Assembly: GCF_000235745.1 (NCBI RefSeq)
Contig: NZ_AGSX01000141.1
Location: 19,370-83,369, forward strand
From: Stutzerimonas stutzeri SDM-LAC
GTDB taxonomy: Bacteria; Pseudomonadota; Gammaproteobacteria; Pseudomonadales; Pseudomonadaceae
DNA: 64,000 bases
Direction of reading: 5' to 3'
Position numbers and translations under genes: made by a program. The notes under the pieces were generated by a model. That model had not been told where the DNA came from. It did no database searches and saw only the letters and a program-made list of their open reading frames with translations. Position 1 is the stretch's first letter. Every line of letters begins with the position of its first letter. This document shows positions 28,000 through 36,322 of this stretch, piece by piece.

Positions 28000-30836
28000 A
28001 GCCCATCCTCAGTGCGGGTCAATGCCATGTCATAGAGGGTGAGCAGCTTCTCGTCCTCTTGAAGCGCCGCGTCGGGCACTTTGGCAGCGATGTCGATGAT
28101 CGTTTGATAGTCCTTATTGCCCCATGCTGCTCTGAAGCCAGCACGCAGCGCTTCCAGGCGGAACTCCTTCAGACGGCGACCCGTGAACGCTCGATAGTGG
28201 TCAAACTCCTTGAGCAGCGCCTTATCGCGTTTCTTCTCCAAGTCTTGTGCTTTGTTCGGGTCTGGCACATACCAGCGATCCTTGGCCTTGGCCACCAGTG
28301 CGGGACTATTCTTCTCCAGCCCGCGCAGATCCTTGTGGTTGGTCGAGAGGTAGCTGTGGATTTGGCTCGGCACCTCACCCGTGCCGTCGTACTGAATGAA
28401 GTTGTCTTCGAGCAGGGCGGCAAGTTCCGGCTTCGACTCGTGCTTCTTCCAGCCTGCGCCGAGCTGGCTGATGAAATCGGTGTGGACCTCTTGGTAGGTT
28501 GATGGGCGACGCTTCAAGAAATCAGTCAACCAATCAATCGCGCTGCGCTCATCGGAAACGAACATCTCCATCTGCGGTGCAATAGCCACCTGCATACGCT
28601 TCTTGTCGTACTCGGCTACCTGATCCGGCAAGAAGACCATTCCGTCACGTTCAACAAAGCGCTGGATAAGACCGGCCTGAAACTCCTGAGTAGACATTGG
28701 AACCTGTACGTTGTGCCGGAAGAACCAGGCCACCATCCGATCGAAAATAATGCGGGGATCACGCTCCGAAATAAATTCCAGTTCGCCATTCCGAGTCTTT
28801 ACTGTAGGCAGATACTGCAGATGTGTTCGAACAAAATCCCATACCGAATCTTCACTTCCACCAGTTTTTGCGAACCTATCTTCAAGTCCGCCATTGGGTT
28901 TGTATGCCGATATAACAAGGTCTTGCTTCACTGAAGTTTTGTTGTTTACAGCGTTGAAGCTACCTTGCTTTTTGTCCAACGCCGAGACGTTTGCAACAAC
29001 GAACCCTGCCTCTTGCAGTGCAGTTTGAATAGCATTCCATACCGCCGCCTGACTGTTTGAGAATTCCACGGTCATCCAGCGCCCAGGCTTAAGAACTCGG
29101 AAGGCTTCTTCGAAGCAACCAGTCATAAGTCGTCGATATGCATCTAAAGACTTTGTTTGGCTTTTGTTTTCAATCGCCTCTGGTTTCGCGTTTGTTCTTA
29201 CGCCAAGCCATCCTTCGGTGAGAAAATTTAACTCCGAATACATCAAGTTTCCTCCAAAGGGAGGGTCAACAAAAATGTAGTCTAGCGAGGAGTCTTTGAC
29301 ACTGTAGAGCTTGCCCATGGAGCCTGTTGATACGACATTCTCGCCGCGAGACGAAATGAGTCTCTTCATGCGGAACGTCTTTTCGATGTGCTCTTTCAGT
29401 AGTTTTATGGCCGGAATTTCCTTGATGAGCGACGGCACATAAAGTGTTCCATTCATTGGGCCACCGCCCGCACCTAGACTCCCGTTCTGTGAACGGAATC
29501 GATACATTAAAGACGCCACTTGCGCCGTAGATGTGAGGTTGAATGCGTAACTCAGTGGGCGCGTCAAATCTCTGTAAGCGGCCAATACCTCCAGATTTCT
29601 CCTTGTGTAGAAATGATGCTGCTTTGTGATCCCAACGCTTAATGGGTCACTTGTCTTGTCGCCCTTTGGAATGTTCTCACTGGGAACATAGCGAGCAACG
29701 GGTAGCGCCTCGATCTTCTCAATCAATGCAAGATCGGCTGCGTCTGGACGTTTTGTGAAATATGACTTCCCAACTGAGTAATGGATCAATGCAGGTCGAC
29801 GCTTAACAGAACGCCGCTCCTCACCAGTCACTGGATCAAGCTGGGTTACAAAAAGTCGATCTAGAGACTTCTTGCCGAGATGCTTCCCGCAGGAGGGGCA
29901 ATCAAATTCCTCCTTAACTTGGTAATCGCTCTTATCTACGGCTGTATCCCAATAGATAATCTCAGATGCGCATTCAGGACAGGAGAAGGCATCAGACCAT
30001 ACGGTGTAGTTAATTCGGCCAATGCGACCAGTCAGCTGAGGATGGCTTGACGCTTCTATTTCGCTTAGAGCTGAATTGATTTGATCTTCGGAAGGCTGGT
30101 GCAGAGTTTGAAACATCCACCCAAATTCTGTTTCTATCCGTCGAATGACGTCACGAGCCCGAACATCTTGCGCATCAACGTCGATTGGCGAGTTGTAGTT
30201 GTGGGATATATAGGTGGCTGCAGTCGATAGATCATTCAGTATTGCGTGACGCTCACCCAGCTTGGAGAATATGACCCACGAAGCACCCTTATTGTCACCG
30301 GCTGGCGCGAGGATGTTTTTGTTTTGATCAACTTTGTAACCGAGCGATTCAACAACTGCTTTGTCTCCGCAAAGCCTTGCAGCCACACCAGTCATCCCAG
30401 TGCCGGCAAATCCGTCCAGAACGAAATCACCCGGCATGGTGTAGTGCAGGATGTACCGCATGATCGCCTTGTGTGGCACCTTTGTGTGGTAACTATGTGC
30501 CGTGTAAATTGGGTCGTTTTTCCCTTCACTTACATCAGATGTAAATGGCTCCTTGCTGTACTTCTCCGCAGATTGGTATGGCCTGCCATGAGTTTTGACG
30601 AAATCCTCTATGAAGGGATTCGGGCAAGCCGTGTAGTACGGTGGATCAGATAGCGCCAGAATGTTCTCGTCCGAGCCGATAGGAAATCCTTCGATCTTCC
30701 GGAACTCAGGGTCCTTGAGTTTCTCAGCAAGCAGCTTCAGGTAGTGCTCGCGGCGGGCATCATCGCTCGGGAACGTTTGCCCGAGGCATTCAACCGGGCC
30801 GGACTTGGCCGCGTGGTTCTGGAAAAGATCACTCAT
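27996..30836 (-). CDS. pglX: BREX type 3 adenine-specific DNA methyltransferase PglX
   Basis: The BREX modification enzyme, marking host DNA by adenine methylation at a non-palindromic site and needed for defence. 946 aa: motif IV ALSDPPYYTACPNPF (about 62), motif I DGFAGTGMTG (about 140), two zinc knuckles (CPECASE about 284, CPSCGKH about 314), a second catalytic-looking FVDPPFGGNLMYSEL (about 523) with VLKPGRWMTVEFSN after it, and a C-terminal helical region. Length and layout fit the PglXI of type 3. The middle of the gene is visibly more AT-rich than brxC and brxHII. It overlaps the PLD-like gene by 4 bp. Confidence 0.92.
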   Translation of the reverse strand: MSDLFQNHAAKSGPVECLGQTFPSDDARREHYLKLLAEKLKDPEFRKIEGFPIGSDENILALSDPPYYTACPNPFIEDFVKTHGRPYQSAEKYSKEPFTSDVSEGKNDPIYTAHSYHTKVPHKAIMRYILHYTMPGDFVLDGFAGTGMTGVAARLCGDKAVVESLGYKVDQNKNILAPAGDNKGASWVIFSKLGERHAILNDLSTAATYISHNYNSPIDVDAQDVRARDVIRRIETEFGWMFQTLHQPSEDQINSALSEIEASSHPQLTGRIGRINYTVWSDAFSCPECASEIIYWDTAVDKSDYQVKEEFDCPSCGKHLGKKSLDRLFVTQLDPVTGEERRSVKRRPALIHYSVGKSYFTKRPDAADLALIEKIEALPVARYVPSENIPKGDKTSDPLSVGITKQHHFYTRRNLEVLAAYRDLTRPLSYAFNLTSTAQVASLMYRFRSQNGSLGAGGGPMNGTLYVPSLIKEIPAIKLLKEHIEKTFRMKRLISSRGENVVSTGSMGKLYSVKDSSLDYIFVDPPFGGNLMYSELNFLTEGWLGVRTNAKPEAIENKSQTKSLDAYRRLMTGCFEEAFRVLKPGRWMTVEFSNSQAAVWNAIQTALQEAGFVVANVSALDKKQGSFNAVNNKTSVKQDLVISAYKPNGGLEDRFAKTGGSEDSVWDFVRTHLQYLPTVKTRNGELEFISERDPRIIFDRMVAWFFRHNVQVPMSTQEFQAGLIQRFVERDGMVFLPDQVAEYDKKRMQVAIAPQMEMFVSDERSAIDWLTDFLKRRPSTYQEVHTDFISQLGAGWKKHESKPELAALLEDNFIQYDGTGEVPSQIHSYLSTNHKDLRGLEKNSPALVAKAKDRWYVPDPNKAQDLEKKRDKALLKEFDHYRAFTGRRLKEFRLEALRAGFRAAWGNKDYQTIIDIAAKVPDAALQEDEKLLTLYDMALTRTEDGL

Positions 30837-30882
30837 CAGTCGTTCCTCAAATTCTTGTTGTCATGGTCGAGCGGTCACCGTG

Positions 30883-33800
30883 TCACTCGATCACGAAGCG
30901 CAGCTTGGTGGCATCCTTGCCCTTGCAGCGCTCATTCATGAAGGTGTCGAAGCGCTTGCGCAGATCATCTGGCGTGGCCGGCGAGCCGCCTTGCAGCAGT
31001 GCCTGCTTGATCTCGTCGCCCTTGACCGCGATCTTCTCCAGCCCCGACAGCGCCTCTTGCACGGCGTTAGCGAACTCGCTAGTCATCGGGTCCGGCAGCT
31101 TGCGTGAGGCAAGGAAGGCGTCGATCAGCTTCTTGGACGCGGGCGGCAACAGGCCCAGGCTGTCCTGCGTGAACGGGTCTTCCAGGTTCTCCAGCAGGGT
31201 CTGTTGCCAGTTGGCCACCAGCTGATCCAGATCGTCGTCCAGCTTGTGCAGGCGGTTGGCCGCCGGGATCAGCTCCAATTGCTCTGCAGACGGGCGGAAC
31301 TGGCAGTGCGGGCAAACGGCGGCCGTGACCAGGGTCGGCTCATCCAGCGAGGAACAGCTCTTCAAGCCGTTGAGCGACTCCTCGAAGGCGGTGAGCTGGC
31401 TGGTGGGCATCAGCGACACGCCGGCCAACACGCGCAGCGCCAGCAGGCGGTCGTCCTTGCGCAGGGCGTTGCGGGTCTTGTCCTCGGCCACGCCCAGCCG
31501 CGCCTTGCTGTGGCTGGCGATGTAGGCGGTGATGTAGTCCTTCTTTAGCTGGTTGAGCGTCTGTCGGTATTCGGCGGCGTGCTCAGCGGTGCGGTCCTGG
31601 CTCAGCTTCTCCTGTAGTGCCTTGCGGGCGGCTTCGGCTTGTTTCACCCACGGGTGCTCGGCCGGCAACACCATCTCGGCCTGCGAGAGGTAGGACGCCG
31701 TGCTGCCCAACTCCACCACCAGTTCGAGCAGACGCTCGACGGCGGCCAGGATCTCCAGGTTCTTTTTCTGGCCGTCCAGGTCTTCCTGCGTGACGCGCAG
31801 ATTCTTGAGCTTGCCGACGGTGTTGTAAGGCGCCAGCGACTCGGTGAACTTCTTCAGCGAATCCAGCCGGGTGTGCCAGTCTTTGGCTTCTTCTTCGCGC
31901 AGCAGGTTCTGGCCCCAGAAGCCGAGCTTGCCTTGCTGCAGGTCGGAGCCGGCCTTGAGCACGCGCGGCACCAGCGCGCTGACTTTCTCCTGCAGTTTGA
32001 TGACCGGCTCGGTGTCGCCCTGGCTGGCCTTCTGGGCCAGACCGGACGGCAGGTCGAACAACTCGAACAAGGCACGCAGCACCGCGAGGTTGATCTCCTT
32101 GGGCGCCTCGACGTGCTTGAACTGCTTGAGTTCCTCCAGCGAGCGTTCTGCCAGTTGCGCCAGCTTGCCGGAGTCGACCTTGTCGCCGGTGATCGACAGC
32201 ACGATGTCGCCGGAGTAAACGAGGCCGCCCAGCACGGTGACCAGCAGATCCGGTTCCAGCCGGTACTTGATCGGCGCGAAATACTCGACGTCAGACGTGC
32301 CCGACAGCAGTTCGTTGCGGTTGAGCACCTGGCCGTGGCCCTTGGCCTTGAGGCGGTTCAGCACTTCCTGCGCATAGCGGGAGTTGGCCGGATCGACGCG
32401 GTCGCCATCGAGCAACTCCAGCGCATCGAGCACGGCGAGCGCATCCTTGGTGCGAGTACCACCGGCCAGTGCGCGCAGCGCGTTGCCGATCAGTTGCTTG
32501 CGGTTGGCCTCGGTGACCAGCACCGAGAAGGTAGGGTATTCCGGCGAGAGATCGACGAAACGCTGGCCCAGCACCAAGCCAGAGATGACGTTCACCACGT
32601 CGCGGAAGTTGATGCGCTCGTCCGCACCCAGCCGCGCCCGGTCACGCAGCGACACGCCTTTGGCCCACTCCTGCAGGTTCTTTTTCTTGCCCTGGTGGGT
32701 GACTTCGAAGGCGGTCATTTGCTTTTCCTGCAGCCACTTGCTCATGGCGCGCAGGAAATCCTGTGCTTTGGAGAGGTAGATGGTCTTGGCGCCGCCACTG
32801 GCGGTGGAGGCCAGATCGAGCGCCGCCGCGTAGGACGACAGATGACGCTTGAGATCGTCGTCCAGCCCGGTGAGGCGGAAGAAAACCTCGTCCGACAGGT
32901 TGTTGTCGGCGAACTTCGGCTTGTCGAAGGGCTGGATGAAGTAGACGTAGAAGTCGCGCTCGGGCTGGGCCGTGGGCCGATCGTTCGGCGCCCCGAAGAA
33001 CAGGTAGCCCATGCGTTCGACGCGGCGCTCTTGCCATTCGAGCTGGTACTGCCAGATCTGGAAGCCGGGGTAGCGAAGATCGTCGCTGCACTCCATCAGT
33101 GCCTTGACGGCGCTGTAGTAGGCGCGGTCGAGCGCGTCGTCGGACAGGGCTTCGGCGCGCTTTTCGATCTGGGCGTCGTAGTCGATGTCCTTCTTGAGGT
33201 CGAGGTAGTACTGCTCGGTGTCCGGCGCCTTGGAGATGAACTGGCCGTTGACGGTCTTCAGCACTTCCCGCATGACGGTCTGGACCATCGACAGCAGGTT
33301 CTCGGCCGGATCGCCCGGCATGTCTTCCACGCCTGGCTGGAACAGGCACAAGGCGTCGCGCAGCTCGGCAGCCGTGGGGCCGATGGGCACATGGATGTCG
33401 CCGCCCGTGGTCAAACGGTGCACGGCCAACGCGTTGATGACGCGCAGTGCCATTGCCTTGTAGGCCGGGCGCGTGAAGGCCTGCTGCACGCGGGATTCCA
33501 GCACTTCGGACACGCGCATGACTTCCTTGATGTTGGGGTCAGCGCGCAGGACCGAGTTGGCCTTGATGGTGTTCCAGAAATTCTCGTAGCTGATGAACAG
33601 CGGCTTGTCGGCGGGTACTTCCTGATCGAGGATGGCCAGCATGGCAGCCTCGATGGTCTTGAGCGCGCCACGCTTCTCGGTGAAGTGGATCTGCTCGAAG
33701 GTCTTCAGGTAGTCCGGGTGAACGGGGAACAACCGCACGTACTCGTCCATCCGCTCGTTCATGGAGCCATAGAACTTGGCGAACGGGGTGAGGTATTCGC

Positions 33801-34671
33801 GGATCTTGTTCTGCTGGTCGGCCGTCTTCTTGAGCAGACGCGCGGAGACGACGAAGCTGACATCCTGACGGTCGATCAGGATCTGCGTGAAGCGTTCGTT
33901 GACCCGGCGCATGCTGTCGGCGACGTGCTGGAAGCGCACACTGTCAAAGATGGCTTCCTGTACACCGGCCACGAAGCGGAACTTCAGGTGCTTGGTGACT
34001 TCGCCGATCTGCCGCAGGATGGCCAGGTCCTGCACCAACTCGTGGTCGCGACGGGATTGCAGGTACTCCAGGAACTCGTCGACCACCAGCAGCACGCCCT
34101 GGTCCGGGAATTTCTCCGCGAACGCGGCCATCATCTCCTCGAAGGAGTCCTTGTTGTTGAGCTCCTTGTCGGCGGTCGGGAAGGTGTAGTCGACGCCAAT
34201 CTTTTCCAGGAAACGCTCAAGCTGCAGGGTGATGATCTGGCGCAGCGGCATCTGCAGCCCGCCCACCTCGATGCGCAGCACCTTGAAGCGGCCAGCAATC
34301 GGGGCAACCGCCTCGGCGACCTTGGGGTGGCGGATCATCGGCGCGTAGGCCGCATCCTCGGCCACCAGCGACAGCACCGACATCAAGTGCGACTTACCGG
34401 TGCCGTAGTTGCCGACGATCAGCACGCCCTTGTGATCGACCGCTTTTTTCTTTGTTCCGTCCCCATTGGGATCGCTAACCTCCTCGACTATTTCGTCGAA
34501 GCTAAGCTGGGGAACCATAAGCTTGGAGATCCGCTCGGCCATGTCGTCGGAGATGACGTAGGTCGCGACGAGCTTCTTGGCCTCGTCCGGGCGTCCGGCA
34601 TCGAGCAGCTGAATGACTGACTCGATCTGCTCGAACTGGATCAGATCTCCGTATTTCATGTTCTTGGCCAT
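30883..34671 (-). CDS. brxC: BREX type 3 P-loop ATPase BrxC (PglY-like)
   Basis: The large AAA+-like ATPase of BREX, 1262 aa. Walker A VGNYGTGKSHLMS lies near residue 84 and Walker B VLLVVDEFLEYL near 190, followed by a sensor-like RFVAGVQEAIFDS. The rest is long alpha-helical sequence; a CPHC knuckle near 1120 (AAVCPHCQFRPSAEQ) is conserved in related proteins. It sits 39 bp after brxF and 46 bp before pglX. A long open frame on the opposite strand (31639-34620) is an antisense shadow caused by high GC3. Confidence 0.92.
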   Translation of the reverse strand: MAKNMKYGDLIQFEQIESVIQLLDAGRPDEAKKLVATYVISDDMAERISKLMVPQLSFDEIVEEVSDPNGDGTKKKAVDHKGVLIVGNYGTGKSHLMSVLSLVAEDAAYAPMIRHPKVAEAVAPIAGRFKVLRIEVGGLQMPLRQIITLQLERFLEKIGVDYTFPTADKELNNKDSFEEMMAAFAEKFPDQGVLLVVDEFLEYLQSRRDHELVQDLAILRQIGEVTKHLKFRFVAGVQEAIFDSVRFQHVADSMRRVNERFTQILIDRQDVSFVVSARLLKKTADQQNKIREYLTPFAKFYGSMNERMDEYVRLFPVHPDYLKTFEQIHFTEKRGALKTIEAAMLAILDQEVPADKPLFISYENFWNTIKANSVLRADPNIKEVMRVSEVLESRVQQAFTRPAYKAMALRVINALAVHRLTTGGDIHVPIGPTAAELRDALCLFQPGVEDMPGDPAENLLSMVQTVMREVLKTVNGQFISKAPDTEQYYLDLKKDIDYDAQIEKRAEALSDDALDRAYYSAVKALMECSDDLRYPGFQIWQYQLEWQERRVERMGYLFFGAPNDRPTAQPERDFYVYFIQPFDKPKFADNNLSDEVFFRLTGLDDDLKRHLSSYAAALDLASTASGGAKTIYLSKAQDFLRAMSKWLQEKQMTAFEVTHQGKKKNLQEWAKGVSLRDRARLGADERINFRDVVNVISGLVLGQRFVDLSPEYPTFSVLVTEANRKQLIGNALRALAGGTRTKDALAVLDALELLDGDRVDPANSRYAQEVLNRLKAKGHGQVLNRNELLSGTSDVEYFAPIKYRLEPDLLVTVLGGLVYSGDIVLSITGDKVDSGKLAQLAERSLEELKQFKHVEAPKEINLAVLRALFELFDLPSGLAQKASQGDTEPVIKLQEKVSALVPRVLKAGSDLQQGKLGFWGQNLLREEEAKDWHTRLDSLKKFTESLAPYNTVGKLKNLRVTQEDLDGQKKNLEILAAVERLLELVVELGSTASYLSQAEMVLPAEHPWVKQAEAARKALQEKLSQDRTAEHAAEYRQTLNQLKKDYITAYIASHSKARLGVAEDKTRNALRKDDRLLALRVLAGVSLMPTSQLTAFEESLNGLKSCSSLDEPTLVTAAVCPHCQFRPSAEQLELIPAANRLHKLDDDLDQLVANWQQTLLENLEDPFTQDSLGLLPPASKKLIDAFLASRKLPDPMTSEFANAVQEALSGLEKIAVKGDEIKQALLQGGSPATPDDLRKRFDTFMNERCKGKDATKLRFVIE

Positions 34672-34710
34672 ATGGTTCTCTCTTCCCTGCTCTCTATTTT
34701 CAAATTCAGG

Positions 34711-35172
34711 TCAAATTTCAAGTACGACCACGCCGTCACGGCTGTAGTCACGATGTTCTGGATGGCTCATGTCGGCGTACACCAAGCGATCACCGCGCAG
34801 CTCGCCAGGCCAGACGGCCACGACGCGCTTGGAGTGAGCCAGCCGCCTGACGAGGTCAAGCGGGTTGATCTGCAGGCCCGGCTCGAACAACAACTCGAGG
34901 TTGTCGAGCAGCAGCGGGTCTTCAGTTCGTTCCTTGTCCGCAATTTCCCGCAGCAGTTCGCCTGCCGAGAAGCCGCGCTTGTTATTCGGCGTGGCGGCCA
35001 AACGGCGCCCCAACTCCAGGCCGACGTTGAGCGGCTCGATGTTGAGCTTGGCGCTGAGTTGGCGCAGCAGTTGGGTCTTGCCACTGCGGCTGGGACCGAC
35101 CAGCAGGATCAACTTGCTGTTGAGGTCGCCGATTTCGCCGATGAGTCGTTCGAGTTTTGCAAGCATGCTCAT
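34711..35172 (-). CDS. brxF: BREX type 3 protein BrxF (small P-loop ATPase-like)
   Basis: A 153-aa protein, the signature small gene of BREX type 3. A Walker A motif VGPSRSGKTQLLRQL is at about 25-39, and LLLDNLELLFEPG gives a Walker-B-like strand. ATG 35172 (MSMLAKLERL) is used; ATG 35166 is an alternative and the longer open frame upstream overlaps the regulator gene. It begins 5 bp after the WYL regulator stop, so the regulator and BREX genes are one operon. Confidence 0.88.
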   Translation of the reverse strand: MSMLAKLERLIGEIGDLNSKLILLVGPSRSGKTQLLRQLSAKLNIEPLNVGLELGRRLAATPNNKRGFSAGELLREIADKERTEDPLLLDNLELLFEPGLQINPLDLVRRLAHSKRVVAVWPGELRGDRLVYADMSHPEHRDYSRDGVVVLEI

Positions 35173-35176
35173 CCCA

Positions 35177-36094
35177 TCAGTCCGCCTCGGCTTCAAGCCG
35201 TTGTTGATCAGGGGACCGGTAGCCCGGCGCCAGCACGGCATTGCGCACGCCGTAGATGGCCAGGTGGTCCTTCAGCCACAACCGATACTCGTGCCCGCGC
35301 AAGCTGTGGTCGGGCGTGCAGTCCACACTCCATTGGCGAAGGATGTAGCCGGCGGTGGCTGCCCGCAGCTTCATCCGCAGCACGCCACCCTGCATGCTGT
35401 AGTCCATCTCGGTGATCTCCGGTCGGGGTTGATCCGGGTGCGGCACCAACTCCAGCTCGACGATCCGGGTCCACTGAATGTCTTGATCGCTCATCTCGTG
35501 GGGCGCCACTGGCTGGCCCTTGAGCACCACCGGGCGCTTGATCCGGGTGATGACGAAATCCCGGAACTCCTGGGACTTCCGGTCGAACGCGCGGACGTGC
35601 CAGCGCAGGCCTGTATCGATCAAGGCGAAAGGCACGATCTCGCGTTTCGATTTACCACTGGAAATCGAGTAGTACTCGACTGCCATGGGGCAGCCCTGAT
35701 GGATGGCGCGGGTCACACTCGCAAGCACATCCAAATCGGGATTCGTCAGCCGGGAAGGAGTTTCACTGGGTACCCAAGTTTTGAACTTCAGCGGTTCGCC
35801 ATCACCGAAGGCCTGTGTCAGCCACGACATGACTCTTTCGGCCGGGTAATCGAACAGCGAACGGAAATCCGCGCCTAGGACATAGGTCTTGCCCTTAGAG
35901 TCATAGTCGATGTTACCGGGGGCTAGCTCCCTGTACAGCGCAAGATCACGGGTCGCTGCAGCAGACTGAATGGCAAAACGCTCCACTAAATCCTGCCGCC
36001 GAATCTCACCAACGAAGCGCACTCGAAGCTCGATAAAAGCCAGGCGATCACGCTGTGGCTGAGCGAGCTCTGCAAGAGAGTTTATGAGCGTCAT
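35177..36094 (-). CDS. WYL-domain transcriptional regulator of the BREX operon (BrxR/CapW type)
   Basis: A 305-aa regulator with an N-terminal winged helix (FVGEIRRQDLVERFAIQSAAATRDLALYREL, about 25-60), a WYL ligand-sensing domain (about 130-200: GCPMAVEYYSISSGKSKREIVPFALIDTGLRWHVRAFDR), and a C-terminal WCX extension. This layout matches BrxR/CapW repressors found upstream of BREX and CBASS operons. It is the first gene of the operon and a perfect palindrome lies 66 bp before its start, so autoregulation is likely. ATG 36094 is preferred; GTG 36109 adds five residues. Confidence 0.88.
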   Translation of the reverse strand: MTLINSLAELAQPQRDRLAFIELRVRFVGEIRRQDLVERFAIQSAAATRDLALYRELAPGNIDYDSKGKTYVLGADFRSLFDYPAERVMSWLTQAFGDGEPLKFKTWVPSETPSRLTNPDLDVLASVTRAIHQGCPMAVEYYSISSGKSKREIVPFALIDTGLRWHVRAFDRKSQEFRDFVITRIKRPVVLKGQPVAPHEMSDQDIQWTRIVELELVPHPDQPRPEITEMDYSMQGGVLRMKLRAATAGYILRQWSVDCTPDHSLRGHEYRLWLKDHLAIYGVRNAVLAPGYRSPDQQRLEAEAD

Positions 36095-36159
36095 ATGAGT
36101 TAGAGGCACTTGATCTGTGTGTTAGAACGGATCTTATTGCACGCCTTAGGCGCACGTCC

Positions 36160-36180
36160 ATATTTGTATTTTACAAATAT
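36160..36180. promoter_or_regulatory. Palindromic operator candidate of the BREX operon
   Basis: ATATTTGT (36160-36167), spacer ATTTT, ACAAATAT (36173-36180): perfect 8-bp arms. It overlaps the -10 element of the predicted minus-strand promoter, the expected place for repression by the WYL regulator. A second small palindrome, CGCC-TTA-GGCG, lies 20 bp nearer the gene. Confidence 0.7.
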
Positions 36181-36205
36181 AGTGGTACTCATTTTGATTA
36201 GTTAA
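36176..36205 (-). promoter_or_regulatory. Predicted promoter of the BREX operon
   Basis: On the minus strand a -35-like TTAACT (36205-36200) and -10 TATATT (36181-36176) are separated by 18 bp. The -10 shares five bases with the palindrome at 36160-36180. Transcription would start about 70-80 bp before the regulator ATG. Confidence 0.5.
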
Positions 36206-36322
36206 TTTTCCGTGCAGCAGGGAATGCAGGTCACGCCATGATCGTGACGATTCGGTATCGTCCAGCTACTGCGCCTAGGATCTTGGCTGCGTCCTGCTGA
36301 TGGCATTTGCCAATAGGTGCCA

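Noticed and set aside
31639-34620. A 993-codon open frame on the plus strand opposite brxC
   Set aside because: It is the antisense shadow of a GC-rich gene: composition follows the complementary codons, no ribosome site, no recognisable domain, and BrxC motifs on the other strand are clear.
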